From assembly GCF_003063245.1 (NCBI RefSeq), contig NZ_MUXE01000007.1, positions 57,650-121,649 of the forward strand: a DNA stretch of 64,000 nucleotides, in the 5' to 3' direction. Source of the DNA: Arcobacter caeni. GTDB lineage: Bacteria; Campylobacterota; Campylobacteria; Campylobacterales; Arcobacteraceae. The notes beneath the pieces are model-generated. The model made no database searches. It was not told the origin of the DNA and was given only the letters and a program-made list of their open reading frames with translations. Shown here piece by piece: positions 35,543 to 45,211 of the stretch. How positions within the stretch are numbered: position 1 is the stretch's first letter; every line of letters begins with the position of its first letter. The position numbers and the translations under genes are program-made.

Positions 35543-36814
35543 ATGTTATTAAAAAATAAAAAAATATTAGTTGGAGTTACTGGCTCAATCGCTATTTATA
35601 AGGCTTTGGATTTAATAAGACTTTATATAAAAGCGGGGGCGATAGTTCGAGTTATTATGACAGAAAGTGCTAAAAAGTTTATAAATCCTATAACTTTTGA
35701 AGCAATTTCACAAAATAAAGTTCTTGATGAAAGTAGTGAAAACTGGGATAAAAGCCAAGATTATAATCACATAGATATTGGAAAATGGTCAGATATTTTC
35801 GTAATTGCACCAGCTAGTGCAAACACTATAAATGCACTTGCAAATGGACTTGGAAATAACCTTTTACTTCAAACTGCACTTGCATATCCAAGAATGAAAC
35901 TAATTGCACCAGCAGCTAATACAAATATGCTAAAAAATCCAATCACACAATCAAGTCTTAAAATGTTAAAACTTTGTAATTATGAGATTATTTCTTCACA
36001 AACAAAAGAGTTGGTTTGTAAAGATGTGGGTGATGGAGCTATGGCGGAACCTGCTGATATTTTTGATGTTACTTGTAAAGAACTTTTAAAGCAAGATTAT
36101 TGGACAAATAGAAAAGTAGTAATAAGTGGTGGTGGAACAATTGAAAAAATTGATGATGTAAGATACCTTTCAAACTTTTCATCTGGAAAAATGGCTTCAA
36201 ATCTTGCAAAGGCTTTGTATTACAAAGGTGGTGATGTTTGTTTTGTTAGTTCAAGAGGTTATGAAAATTTACCAAAAGATATTCATATTATAAAAGTGGA
36301 AAGTTCAAGTGAAATGTATGAATATTTGGTTGATTCAATAAGAGTTGCTAAAAAAGGAATTCTTACAAAACCCACTTTAATGGATAATTCAACTCCTACA
36401 TTAATACTAAAAAAACCATTTTTATTTATGGTGGCGGCTGTTAGTGATTATGTTCCCTCATTTGCTCAAAATGGAAAATTAAAAAAAGAGTTAATTGGTA
36501 CTTCTTGGAATTTAGAGTTAAAACAAAATATGGATATTTTAAAATCTCTTGATAAAGATGGCATTATTTCAATTGGATTTAAAGCTGAAATGGATGAAAC
36601 AACTGCAATAAACAGTGCTACAAGAATGTTAGAAAATAAAAATCTTGATGGAGTTTGTTTGAATATTTTAAATGAAGAAAATAGTTTTGGAAGTGAAAAC
36701 AATAATATAGAGCTTATTTTAAAAGATAACTCTTATGAATTCAAAGGTTCAAAATTAGATATTTCTTTAGAAATTTTAGAAAAATTAGAAAAAGAGTTTG
36801 AAATTTATGGGTGA
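35543..36814 (+). CDS. coaBC: Phosphopantothenoylcysteine synthetase/decarboxylase
   Basis: A bifunctional coenzyme A enzyme. The N-terminal FMN-dependent CoaC domain shows TGSIAIYKAL (about 10-19), APASANTINALANGLGNNLL, PAANTNM (the PxMNxxMW region, here variant) and a catalytic Cys in ELVCKDVGDGAMAEP. The C-terminal CoaB part has ISGGGTIEKIDDVRYLSNFS and AAVSDY. CoaB ligates cysteine to phosphopantothenate with CTP, and CoaC decarboxylates the product. Length (423) is normal. It overlaps uppS. Confidence 0.92.
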   Translation: MLLKNKKILVGVTGSIAIYKALDLIRLYIKAGAIVRVIMTESAKKFINPITFEAISQNKVLDESSENWDKSQDYNHIDIGKWSDIFVIAPASANTINALANGLGNNLLLQTALAYPRMKLIAPAANTNMLKNPITQSSLKMLKLCNYEIISSQTKELVCKDVGDGAMAEPADIFDVTCKELLKQDYWTNRKVVISGGGTIEKIDDVRYLSNFSSGKMASNLAKALYYKGGDVCFVSSRGYENLPKDIHIIKVESSSEMYEYLVDSIRVAKKGILTKPTLMDNSTPTLILKKPFLFMVAAVSDYVPSFAQNGKLKKELIGTSWNLELKQNMDILKSLDKDGIISIGFKAEMDETTAINSATRMLENKNLDGVCLNILNEENSFGSENNNIELILKDNSYEFKGSKLDISLEILEKLEKEFEIYG

Positions 36815-37493
36815 TTCAAATATTCCTAAACATATTGCCATTATTATGGATGGAAATGGAAGATGGGCAAAAGAGCGAGGATTAAATCGAACCGCAGGAC
36901 ATGAAGAGGGTGCAAAGGTTGTGCGAGAAATCACTACATATTGTTCTGATATTGGAATTAAATATCTAACTTTATACGCTTTTTCCACAGAAAACTGGGA
37001 ACGACCAAAACTTGAAGTTGAGTTTTTGATGAAACTTCTTGAAAGATATTTAAAAAAAGAGTTAGAAGTTTATTTAAAACAAAATGTTAAATTTAAAGCA
37101 ATTGGAGATTTAACAAGATTTTCAAAATCTTTACAAAAAACAATATCAAATACAGAAGAAAAAACTTCACATTGTAAAGGTTTAACTCAAGTTTTAGCCT
37201 TAAATTATGGTTCAAAAAACGAAATAATACGAGCTATTAAAAAACTAAATGAAAAAAATCTTGAAGTAACAGAACAAAATTTAGAATCTTGCCTTGATAC
37301 AGCTGGAATGGGTGATGTGGATATTTTGATTCGTACAAGTGGAGAAGTGAGACTTTCAAATTATTTGTTGTGGCAAAACGCTTATGCTGAAATGTTTTTT
37401 ACTCAAACTTATTGGCCTGATTTTTCAAAAGTAGAACTTGATGATATTTTAAGTGATTTTTCTAAAAGAGAGAGACGCTTTGGAGCTATTTAG
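36807..37493 (+). CDS. uppS: Undecaprenyl diphosphate synthase
   Basis: A cis-prenyltransferase that makes the C55 lipid carrier for peptidoglycan and O-antigen precursors. The conserved IIMDGNGRWAKERG (with catalytic Asp), AGHEEGAK, TLYAFSTENWERP and RTSGEVRLSNYLLWQ are present. A TTG at 36798 opens the frame, but ATG 36807 gives the usual MGDSNIPKHIAIIMDG start and is preferred (228 residues). It overlaps the coaBC stop by eight bases. Confidence 0.92.
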   Translation: MGDSNIPKHIAIIMDGNGRWAKERGLNRTAGHEEGAKVVREITTYCSDIGIKYLTLYAFSTENWERPKLEVEFLMKLLERYLKKELEVYLKQNVKFKAIGDLTRFSKSLQKTISNTEEKTSHCKGLTQVLALNYGSKNEIIRAIKKLNEKNLEVTEQNLESCLDTAGMGDVDILIRTSGEVRLSNYLLWQNAYAEMFFTQTYWPDFSKVELDDILSDFSKRERRFGAI

Positions 37494-38250
37494 TTTTATT
37501 TTTGGTATATGTATTGGTTCTTTTTTAAATGTACTAATTTTAAGATTACCCCAAAATGAATCTTTAATGACAGCTCGAAGTCATTGTCCAAAATGTAACC
37601 ATGTGATTTATTGGTACCATAATATTCCTCTTTTTTCATATTTATTTCTTTTGGGAAAATGTTCTTATTGTGGAACAAAAATATCTTTTTTATATTTTTT
37701 TATTGAGTTAATAAGTGGAATTATAACTTTAGCTTTATTCCTAAAATTAGGTTTAAATCAAGAATTTATTTTTATGGTTTTATTATCTTATGTTTTAATA
37801 ACTCTATCTTTTATTGATTTTAAATATAAAGCCGTTCCTGATTATTTGCTTTTAATAGTTTTTATTCTCTCATTAATTGCCACAAATTTTTCTATAATCG
37901 AAGCTTTTAAAAATGCCTTTTTATTTACAGGAGCTTTTGTTTTATTAAATTTTGTAATCACTTTTTATATACAAAATATAAAATCAAGAATTCTAAAAGA
38001 TGAGAGTTTAAAAACTCAAGAAGCCTTAGGTGAGGGTGATATTCCAATAATTGCAATGATGGGAATTATTCTTGGAATAAATGGTGGTTTAATTGCTATA
38101 TTTTTAGCTGCAATTTTCGCTATAATTCCCGCAATCTATTCAAATTTTGTAAAAAAAGATATTCAAACTCCATTTATTCCCTATTTAGTTTTGGGATTTT
38201 TTACAGAATATTTTTTTGACTTAGAAACAATTATAAAGGTCTTTTTTTGA
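37480..38250 (+). CDS. pilD: Prepilin leader peptidase/N-methyltransferase
   Basis: An inner-membrane aspartic peptidase that cleaves and N-methylates type IV pilin or type II secretion pseudopilins. Two Cys pairs near the N terminus (CPKC, CSYC) form the zinc site of the methyltransferase part. The catalytic aspartates are in FIDFKYKAVPD and GEGD. Seven to eight membrane helices are evident. The long frame opens at GTG 37453 inside uppS; TTG 37480, preceded by an AGAGAG ribosome-like site, is preferred (256 residues). Pilin substrates are not in the window. Confidence 0.86.
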   Translation: MELFSFIFGICIGSFLNVLILRLPQNESLMTARSHCPKCNHVIYWYHNIPLFSYLFLLGKCSYCGTKISFLYFFIELISGIITLALFLKLGLNQEFIFMVLLSYVLITLSFIDFKYKAVPDYLLLIVFILSLIATNFSIIEAFKNAFLFTGAFVLLNFVITFYIQNIKSRILKDESLKTQEALGEGDIPIIAMMGIILGINGGLIAIFLAAIFAIIPAIYSNFVKKDIQTPFIPYLVLGFFTEYFFDLETIIKVFF

Positions 38251-39263
38251 AATTAAAACAATATTTACATTCTCAATTAGCTATTACATTTTTCCCAATA
38301 TTTTTAGGACTATTTTTTATAACTTCAGTTATTTTTTTAGTGAAAATTGCAGCTTTAACTTCTATTATCACTCTTGATTTTTTTGAATTATTTACGCTAT
38401 TTTCGTATGTTATACCTCAAATTATATTTTTTACTATGCCTATTTCATTTTTTTTGTCATTAGTTATTACATTGGCAAAATTAGCAGGAGAATATGAATT
38501 AACAGTTATTACATCTTTTGGATTAAATCCTATAAAAATTTTAAAAATATTTGTACCTGTAACTCTTCTTTTATCTGTTATGTTATTGGTAATTTCTGTT
38601 GGATTAATTCCAAAAACAAAATTTTTAACAAAACAATTTTTAGATAAAAAGAAAACAGAAGCAAATTTTAATATAAAAGCTAGTGAATTTGGACAAAAGT
38701 TTGGTGATTGGTTAATTTATATAAGTGAAAAAAATGATAAAGTTTACGATGAAGTAAAACTTTTTAAAACAGAAGATAAAAAAGATCAATTCATTGTTAG
38801 TCAAACAGCAGTTTTAGATAATGATAAAGGTTCTTTGAGTTTTAAATTAAATGATGGTAAAGCTTTTGTTATTGATGAAAAAGAGTTTAATCAAATTGAT
38901 TTTAAATCTATGTATATAAATGATTCTATTGCAGATAGTAAGACAGATATTTTTACTAATTCTTATGAATACTGGAAAAAAAATATTCAGCAAAATACTA
39001 ATATTGATGACTTAACATTTTTTATGTTAACTTCATTATTTCCTATAATATCACTTTTCTTAGTTATTACTTTTGGATATTTTAATCCAAGATATGAAAA
39101 AAATAGAGCAGTTTTTTACTCTTTGATTTCGGTAGTTCTATATTATGTTTTAATTAAATTAATTGGTGATAAGATTTTATTACATGCTTTATATGCAATC
39201 CCTATTTTTTGGCTTGCTGGAACATATTTGTTGTATTTTAAAACAGTTAGAAAAGAGTATTAA
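38247..39263 (+). CDS. lptF: LptF/LptG-family lipopolysaccharide export permease
   Basis: A YjgP/YjgQ-family permease that, with LptB, extracts lipopolysaccharide from the inner membrane. The 338-residue protein has three N-terminal membrane helices, a periplasmic beta-jellyroll (about 125-235) and three C-terminal helices. The start is TTG 38247, with AAAGG seven bases upstream inside the preceding gene and overlapping its stop. LptG is the alternative subunit; the pair partner is not seen here, and Campylobacterota usually encode the two apart. Confidence 0.82.
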   Translation: MKLKQYLHSQLAITFFPIFLGLFFITSVIFLVKIAALTSIITLDFFELFTLFSYVIPQIIFFTMPISFFLSLVITLAKLAGEYELTVITSFGLNPIKILKIFVPVTLLLSVMLLVISVGLIPKTKFLTKQFLDKKKTEANFNIKASEFGQKFGDWLIYISEKNDKVYDEVKLFKTEDKKDQFIVSQTAVLDNDKGSLSFKLNDGKAFVIDEKEFNQIDFKSMYINDSIADSKTDIFTNSYEYWKKNIQQNTNIDDLTFFMLTSLFPIISLFLVITFGYFNPRYEKNRAVFYSLISVVLYYVLIKLIGDKILLHALYAIPIFWLAGTYLLYFKTVRKEY

Positions 39264-39272
39264 TATAAATTT

Positions 39273-39995
39273 ATGAATTTAAAATTTACTCTGGCTTACG
39301 ATGGAAGTTTATACCAAGGAAGCCAAAAGCAACCAAATGGCAAAACAATTGAAGACAAACTTTTATTTGCATTTAAAAAAATAAATATAGAAACAAATAT
39401 AGTTTTAAGTGGACGAACTGATAAAGAAGTTCATGCAACAGGACAAGTTTTTAATTGTTTAGTTCCTGATTTCTGGAATGATTTTTCTAAATTAAAAGAA
39501 GTTTTAAATAGAAATCTTCCATCTTCAATAAAAATTCTTAAAATATCAAAAGTAAAAGATGATTTTCACTCACGATTTCATGCTAAAAAAAGAGATTATA
39601 GATATATAATTACTTCAAAACCTACAACTCCTTTTAATGATAAATTTATTACTTATGTAGAAAATGTTGATGAAGAACTTATTAAAAAAGCAATAAAAGA
39701 GTTTATTGGAGTTTATGATTTTAAATATTTTCACAAAACAGGAAGTGACAAAGATATTACAACAAGAGAAATTTATAATACAGTTTTTTATAAATATAAA
39801 GATATTTTTGTTTTTAAATTTACTGCAAACTCATATTTGAGATCTCAAATTAGATTAATGGTTGGATTTTTATTGGCTATTAATGATAAAAAACTAACCA
39901 TTGAAGACTTAAAAAAACAATTAAGATTAGAAAAAAAAATCTTTAAAATGCCAGTAATTGCCAATGGTCTTTATCTTACAAAAATAAAATATTAA
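39273..39995 (+). CDS. truA: tRNA pseudouridine synthase A
   Basis: Isomerises uridines 38-40 in the anticodon stem of tRNAs. The catalytic aspartate lies in SGRTDKEVHATGQV (about residues 46-59). FHSRFHAKKRDYRYII and the C-terminal FTANSYLRSQIRLMVGFLL are also typical. Length is 240, close to the family average of 250-270. It follows lptF after nine bases and ends the glmU-truA run. Confidence 0.92.
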   Translation: MNLKFTLAYDGSLYQGSQKQPNGKTIEDKLLFAFKKINIETNIVLSGRTDKEVHATGQVFNCLVPDFWNDFSKLKEVLNRNLPSSIKILKISKVKDDFHSRFHAKKRDYRYIITSKPTTPFNDKFITYVENVDEELIKKAIKEFIGVYDFKYFHKTGSDKDITTREIYNTVFYKYKDIFVFKFTANSYLRSQIRLMVGFLLAINDKKLTIEDLKKQLRLEKKIFKMPVIANGLYLTKIKY

Positions 39996-40010
39996 TTGAT
40001 GATAAAATAC

Positions 40011-40070
40011 TTGACAAATAAAGACTCAATAGGTTATAATTCTTTAGCAGTTTAAGATACTGAGTGCTAA
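40011..40070 (+). promoter_or_regulatory. Sigma-70 promoter and CIRCE-like operator of hrcA-grpE-dnaK
   Basis: TTGACA (40011-40016) and TATAAT (40035-40040) are perfect boxes with 18 bases between them, the strongest promoter seen in the window. Downstream, TTAGCAGTT-N9-GAGTGCTAA (40044-40070) matches the CIRCE inverted repeat bound by HrcA. The right arm is perfect, and the left arm deviates at its last three bases. The site covers the start region of the transcript and would let HrcA repress its own operon. Confidence 0.88.
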
Positions 40071-40092
40071 ATTATAAAAATGGTCGTAATTA

Positions 40093-40884
40093 GTGATAGA
40101 TAAAAAAGAGTTTTTATTACAATATATTATTAAAGCTTATATTGAGCATTTAGAACCAATTGGTTCAACTCAATTAAAATCTATGTACGATATTACTTAC
40201 TCACCAGCAACTATTAGAGGTTACTTTAAAAAGTTAGGTGATGAGGGTTATCTTGCACAAGAACATATAAGTAGTGGACGAACTCCAACTACTGAAGCTT
40301 TAAAACAATATTGGCAATCAAAACTTAATTTTGAACTAAAAAGTGTAAACTTACGAGCATTGGAATATTTTGCTTCAGAAATAGGGCTGTCTGTTTTTAT
40401 AAAAAAAGAGAAATCTGATGTATTAAAAAACATTTTAAATGTTGAAAATAAATATATGATATTAGAATTTTCTTCATTTGCAATTAGTGTAAAATATTCA
40501 GATGCACTTTATCGATTTTTGAATGATATGATAGGTTTAGATTTAAAAGATATTACAAAGATTTCAAAAGATGTGGGTGCTTATGAGGTTTATGAATCAA
40601 TAAATCAAACTTTGCAGAATTCAGATTTTCAGATTTTTAATTACAAAGAGTTTTTAAATTTAGCTTTAAATTATGACTTTGATGAATATACAATAAATAG
40701 TTTTCTAAAAGGTCAAATTTTAGATGAATTAAAAGAAGGTTTATATTTTGATAAGTTTTTACCATCAAATTATATTGGAATTTGTAACTACTGTAAAATC
40801 AATAATGAAGATGTTAAAATGTTAGTTATTGGTGAATTACCAAAAGATTATGAATATTTTTATGAAAAAATTACAACTTTTTAG
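40093..40884 (+). CDS. hrcA: Heat-inducible transcription repressor HrcA
   Basis: HrcA is a dimeric repressor of chaperone operons that binds CIRCE sites. The winged-helix N terminus contains GSTQLKSMYDITYSPATIRGYFKKLGDEGYLAQEHISSGRTPT, which is strongly conserved. The 263-residue length is shorter than the Bacillus protein (343), as is typical in Campylobacterota. The start is GTG 40093 with no clear ribosome site. Located between the CIRCE operator and grpE, it is autoregulated. Confidence 0.92.
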   Translation: MIDKKEFLLQYIIKAYIEHLEPIGSTQLKSMYDITYSPATIRGYFKKLGDEGYLAQEHISSGRTPTTEALKQYWQSKLNFELKSVNLRALEYFASEIGLSVFIKKEKSDVLKNILNVENKYMILEFSSFAISVKYSDALYRFLNDMIGLDLKDITKISKDVGAYEVYESINQTLQNSDFQIFNYKEFLNLALNYDFDEYTINSFLKGQILDELKEGLYFDKFLPSNYIGICNYCKINNEDVKMLVIGELPKDYEYFYEKITTF

Positions 40885-40892
40885 GAGATAAA

Positions 40893-41438
40893 ATGAGTGA
40901 AGAAACAAAAGAAGAATTAATACAAGAAGAAGTTCAAGCAGAAGTAGTTGAAGAAACTACAAAAGAAGAGACTTTAGAAGATAAAATTGCTTCGTTAGAA
41001 CAACAATTAAAAGATAGTGAAGATAAATATTTAAGAGTTCATGCGGATTTTGAGAATATTAAAAAAAGATTAGAAAAAGAAAAATATCAAGCTATTGATT
41101 ATGCAAGTGAAAAATTCGCAAAAGATTTATTAACACCAATTGATACATTGGAGCTAGCTTTAGCATCTTCAAATTCACAAGTAGATGCGCAAGAATTACT
41201 TGAAAAAGTAAAAGAAGGAATAGCTTTAACAATAAAAAGTTTTAATACAACTTTCGAAAAACATAATATTTCAAAAATTGAAACAGATGGTGAATTTGAT
41301 CCAAATGTACACAATGCTGTAATGCAAGTTGATAGTGCTGATCATGAAGATGGTGCAATTGTATCTGAGTTACAAAAGGGTTATTTATTAAAAGATAGAT
41401 TATTAAGACCAGCAATGGTTTCAATCTGTAAAAAATAA
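40893..41438 (+). CDS. grpE: Nucleotide exchange factor GrpE
   Basis: GrpE releases ADP from DnaK. The acidic N-terminal 35 residues lead to a long coiled coil (about 40-85), then the GrpE beta-wing domain with FDPNVHNAVMQV and the conserved LLRPAMVSICKK end. At 181 residues it has family length. It lies eight bases after hrcA with GGAG as ribosome site. Confidence 0.94.
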   Translation: MSEETKEELIQEEVQAEVVEETTKEETLEDKIASLEQQLKDSEDKYLRVHADFENIKKRLEKEKYQAIDYASEKFAKDLLTPIDTLELALASSNSQVDAQELLEKVKEGIALTIKSFNTTFEKHNISKIETDGEFDPNVHNAVMQVDSADHEDGAIVSELQKGYLLKDRLLRPAMVSICKK

Positions 41439-41525
41439 GCACTTTGACCGTGATGTCATAAAACTAGATAGATTTGAAAAGATATAAATTAAATAAAAAA
41501 TTAAAACTTAATAAAAGGACAAAAA

Positions 41526-43409
41526 ATGAGTAAAGTAATTGGAATAGATTTAGGAACAACAAACTCTTGTATTGCAGTTTATGAAGGTGGGGAAGCTAAA
41601 ATTATCCCTAATAAAGAAGGTAAAAATACAACTCCTTCAATCGTGGCATTTACAGATAAAGGTGAAGTTTTAGTAGGTGATCCTGCAAAAAGACAAGCGA
41701 TTACAAATCCTGAAAAAACTATTTATTCTATTAAAAGAATTATGGGTCTTATGATGGATGAGCCAAATGCAAAAGAAGCTCAATCAAAAGTTGGATATAA
41801 AATTGTTGATAGAAATGGAGCAGCAGCTGTTGAAATTGGTGGGAAAGTTTATACACCTCAAGAAATTTCTGCAAAAATTTTAGGAAAACTAAAAGCTGAT
41901 GCGGAAGAATATTTAGGTCAAACAGTAACAGAAGCTGTTATTACAGTTCCTGCATATTTTAATGATGCACAAAGAAAAGCAACTCAAGAAGCTGGAACAA
42001 TCGCTGGTCTTAATGTTCTTAGAATCATCAATGAACCAACAGCTGCATCTTTAGCTTATGGTTTAGATAAAAAAGGTGAAGAAAAAGTTCTAGTTTACGA
42101 TTTAGGTGGAGGAACATTTGATGTTACTGTTTTAGAAATTGGTGATGGGACTTTTGAAGTTTTATCAACTGATGGAAATGCATTTTTAGGTGGAGATGAC
42201 TTTGATAATAGAATTATTGATTGGTTAGCAAAAGAGTTTAAAGATGAAAATGGTTTTGATGTTAAAAATGACAAAATGGCATTACAAAGATTAAAAGATG
42301 CTGCTGAAAATGCTAAAAAAGAGTTATCATCAGCTGAATCAACAGAAATCAATTTACCATTTATTTCAATGGGAAATGCAGGTCCTGTTCACTTAGTTAA
42401 ATCATTAACAAGAGCAAAATTTGAGTCTATGACAGAAGATTTAATTACTGAAACTTTAGATCACATCAAAATTGCACTTAAAGATGCTGGATTGGATAAA
42501 AGTGAAATTCAAGAAATTATTATGGTTGGAGGAAGTACAAGACTTCCAAAAGCAAATAAAGTTGTAAGAGATTTCTTTGGAAAAGATTTAAATAAAGGTG
42601 TAAATCCTGATGAAGTTGTAGCTGCTGGTGCTGCTGTTCAAGCTGGAGTTTTAAAAGGTGATGTTAAAGATGTACTTTTACTTGATGTTACGCCACTTTC
42701 ACTTGGAATTGAAACTTTAGGTGGAGTTATGACTAAATTAATCGAAAAAGGTACAACAATTCCTGTTAAAAAATCTCAAGTTTTCTCAACAGCTGAAGAT
42801 AATCAACCTGCTGTTTCTATTCATGTTTCACAAGGTGAGAGAGAATTTGCAAAAGATAATAAATCTTTAGGTATGTTTGAACTTTCGGATATTCCAGCAG
42901 CAAGAAGAGGAGTTCCACAAATTGAAGTAACATTTGATATTGATGCAAATGGTGTTTTAAATGTATCTGCTAAAGATAAAGGAACTGGTAAAGAAAATAA
43001 AATTACTATTTCTGGTTCATCTGGATTAAGTGATGCTGAAATTGAAAAAATGGTTCAAGAAGCAGAAGCAAATAAAGATGTTGATGCTAAGAAAAAAGCA
43101 TTAATTGAAGTAAGAAATCAAGCTGATGGATTATTACATTCAACAAGAAAAACTTTAGAAGAAAATGAAAACGCTGTTTCAGAAGAAGAGAAAAAAGCTA
43201 TTATTGATGCAGCTGCTGAATTAGAAGAGACTTTAAAAGATGATAATGCTTCAAAAGAACAAATTGAAGAAAAATTAAAAACATTAACTGAAAAATCTCA
43301 TAAATTAGCAGAAGCTATGTACAAGAAAGAGGGTGGTGAAGCTGGTGCTCAACCAAACCAAAAAGCAAAAAAAGATGACGATGATGTTATCGATGCTGAA
43401 GTAGAGTAA
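41526..43409 (+). CDS. dnaK: Chaperone DnaK (Hsp70)
   Basis: The main ATP-dependent chaperone. The N-terminal [56 protein letters not shown] and VGGSTRLPK sequences of the ATPase domain are complete, followed by the substrate-binding domain and the acidic C-terminal [10 protein letters not shown], which binds co-chaperones. Length is 627 residues. An 86-base gap to grpE has no hairpin, so read-through from the hrcA promoter is expected; AAAAGGAC serves as ribosome site. dnaJ is not adjacent. Confidence 0.97.
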   Translation: MSKVIGIDLGTTNSCIAVYEGGEAKIIPNKEGKNTTPSIVAFTDKGEVLVGDPAKRQAITNPEKTIYSIKRIMGLMMDEPNAKEAQSKVGYKIVDRNGAAAVEIGGKVYTPQEISAKILGKLKADAEEYLGQTVTEAVITVPAYFNDAQRKATQEAGTIAGLNVLRIINEPTAASLAYGLDKKGEEKVLVYDLGGGTFDVTVLEIGDGTFEVLSTDGNAFLGGDDFDNRIIDWLAKEFKDENGFDVKNDKMALQRLKDAAENAKKELSSAESTEINLPFISMGNAGPVHLVKSLTRAKFESMTEDLITETLDHIKIALKDAGLDKSEIQEIIMVGGSTRLPKANKVVRDFFGKDLNKGVNPDEVVAAGAAVQAGVLKGDVKDVLLLDVTPLSLGIETLGGVMTKLIEKGTTIPVKKSQVFSTAEDNQPAVSIHVSQGEREFAKDNKSLGMFELSDIPAARRGVPQIEVTFDIDANGVLNVSAKDKGTGKENKITISGSSGLSDAEIEKMVQEAEANKDVDAKKKALIEVRNQADGLLHSTRKTLEENENAVSEEEKKAIIDAAAELEETLKDDNASKEQIEEKLKTLTEKSHKLAEAMYKKEGGEAGAQPNQKAKKDDDDVIDAEVE

Positions 43410-43420
43410 ATCTCTGCTTC

Positions 43421-43726
43421 ATGCAAAATTTGTTTTTTTTACTAATACTATTCTTAATAGTTATTTTTTCTGTCCTTTTATACTTAAAAAGTAAAACCTC
43501 GAGGCTAGAAAAATTACTTACTGGTGAATGTCCATCTTGTGGGCAAAAAGCAAAAGTCTTTTTTGATGAAAAAACAAAAACGACATTTAAATCTGAAATC
43601 ATAAAATCAAGAACTGTTCAAAATCATGGCTGTTCAGGAGTAAATGATGTTGAATTTATTTGTGATTCATGTGGATTAAAAGAAGTACATTCCACAAACT
43701 TATTACCTACTTCTTGTGACTCATGA
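43421..43726 (+). CDS. Membrane-anchored zinc-ribbon protein
   Basis: This 101-residue hypothetical protein has one N-terminal membrane helix (about 4-23). Behind it are two Cys pairs, CPSC (about 37-40) and CDSC (about 82-85), that could bind a zinc ion in a ribbon-like fold. A single extra Cys lies in NHGCSG. It follows dnaK by 11 bases and overlaps mltA by four, so it belongs to that transcript. No function recognised; the Cys pattern is the main clue. Confidence 0.6.
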   Translation: MQNLFFLLILFLIVIFSVLLYLKSKTSRLEKLLTGECPSCGQKAKVFFDEKTKTTFKSEIIKSRTVQNHGCSGVNDVEFICDSCGLKEVHSTNLLPTSCDS

Positions 43727-44844
43727 AATCTTTAGTATTTATATCATTAATAGCATTATTTATTTTCTCAGGGTGTGCAACAAAAGAAAAAGTAATTCCT
43801 GAAGAACAAAAGATTGAAAAAGAAGTAAAAACTGATACAAAAAAAATGCAAGCTGTTGGGTTTAATGAAATTGAAGGTTTTTATAGTGATGATTTAGCTC
43901 ATGCATTAGATGTTTTTAAAAAAGATTGTACAAAATCTAAAAGAAATGAATTATTTAGAGAAGTTTGCCAAAAAGCTGAAAATGAAACAGATGGAAGAAA
44001 GTTTTTTACTATAAATTTTCAACCATATAAACTTTTAGATGATAACGCTTTGGATGAAGGAATTATTACAGGTTATTATGAACCACTTCTTTACGGAAGT
44101 TTGAAAAAAAATAATAGATACAAATATCCAGTTTATAAAACTCCAAAAGATATGATGATTGTTGATTTTGTATCAGCTTATCCTGAATTAAAAACTTATA
44201 AATTAAGAGGAAAAATAGTTGATAATAAAGTAATTCCTTATGATTCAAGAGCTCAAATAGAAAGTAATCCTAGTAAAAATCTTGAAATTATTGCTTATGT
44301 GGATAATAAAGTTGATTTATTTTTACTTCATGTTCAAGGTTCAGGGAAAATACTATTAGACAATGGTGAATTAATTAATGTTGGTTATGCTGAGCAAAAT
44401 GGAAGAAAATTCAAAGGAATTGGGACTTATATGCTCAATCATGGTTATATAGGAAAAGATGAATTATCAGCTCAGGGAATGAAAAAATATTTAGATAAAA
44501 ATCCTTCAAAAATGGATGAAGTTTTAAATCAAAATGAAAGTTATGTATTTTTTCATAAATCAAATCAAGGAGCAACCGGAAGTTTAGGAACACAACTTAC
44601 AGCTAAAAGAAATTTGGCAGTAGATAGAAGTGTTATTCCTCTTGGAATGCCTGTTTTTCTTAGTACAAAAAATCCTATTGATAAAAAACCTATAAATCAG
44701 TTAATGGTAGCTGCTGATGTTGGTGGAGCTATAAAAGGTAATATTCGAGCTGATTTCTTTTGGGGATATGGAGAAGATGCTTTTGCTTATGCTGGGAAGA
44801 TGAAAGAAAAAGGGAAAATGTATATTTTAATGCCTAAAAAATAG
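43723..44844 (+). CDS. mltA: Membrane-bound lytic murein transglycosylase A
   Basis: An outer-membrane lipoprotein that cleaves peptidoglycan to 1,6-anhydromuropeptides. The signal peptide ends in FSGC (lipobox, Cys at about 18). The MltA barrel domain contains ITGYYEPLLYGS and the HVQGSGKI segment, and the C-terminal 3D domain has AADVGGAIKGNIRADFFWGYG. Its catalytic aspartate lies in this 3D region. Length is 373 residues. Overlap with the preceding small gene suggests co-translation. Confidence 0.9.
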   Translation: MKSLVFISLIALFIFSGCATKEKVIPEEQKIEKEVKTDTKKMQAVGFNEIEGFYSDDLAHALDVFKKDCTKSKRNELFREVCQKAENETDGRKFFTINFQPYKLLDDNALDEGIITGYYEPLLYGSLKKNNRYKYPVYKTPKDMMIVDFVSAYPELKTYKLRGKIVDNKVIPYDSRAQIESNPSKNLEIIAYVDNKVDLFLLHVQGSGKILLDNGELINVGYAEQNGRKFKGIGTYMLNHGYIGKDELSAQGMKKYLDKNPSKMDEVLNQNESYVFFHKSNQGATGSLGTQLTAKRNLAVDRSVIPLGMPVFLSTKNPIDKKPINQLMVAADVGGAIKGNIRADFFWGYGEDAFAYAGKMKEKGKMYILMPKK

Positions 44845-44865
44845 TTGTTGCTTACATGCAACAAC
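44844..44865 (-). terminator. Terminator of the 79-residue gene, facing mltA
   Basis: A perfect eight-base inverted repeat (44844-44851 with 44858-44865) encloses the minus-strand stop codon in its loop. Read on the minus strand it is followed by TATTTTTTA, so it acts as an intrinsic terminator for the 79-residue gene. In the mltA direction it lacks a T run. Confidence 0.68.
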
Positions 44866-45091
44866 CATTTCCACAGCAATTATCTCTAGCTTCACTATAA
44901 AATGAAATCACAAAATTATTGAACATTTCTTGAAGTTCAAATTCATGTTTTTTACAAAAATCTTTATTCATAAAATTTTTCATTTCTATTGCTTTGCTTA
45001 AAGCTTCGTCTTTTGATTCAAAAGTTAAATTATTTTCTAAATTGCTTTTTTTAAAACATGCGCATTGATTTGCAATTACTATTTTGTACAT
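44852..45091 (-). CDS. Small protein with Cys-rich C terminus
   Basis: This 79-residue frame carries two Cys near the N terminus (CAC, about 9-11), one in the middle and a terminal CCGNGCCM cluster. Such clusters often bind metal ions or iron-sulfur centres. No signal peptide is visible, so it is probably cytoplasmic. It has its own terminator and is convergent with mltA and divergent from psd. Its specific role is not recognised. Confidence 0.55.
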   Translation of the reverse strand: MYKIVIANQCACFKKSNLENNLTFESKDEALSKAIEMKNFMNKDFCKKHEFELQEMFNNFVISFYSEARDNCCGNGCCM

Positions 45092-45211
45092 AAATAATCC
45101 TTAAAAATTTGATAAATTAATGTTGCAAGATTAGCTAAATATTTATTAAAGCAATTTAAGAAGAAAAAATAGATAAAATATAGTAATAATTGATTTTAAT
45201 AAAGGAAAATA

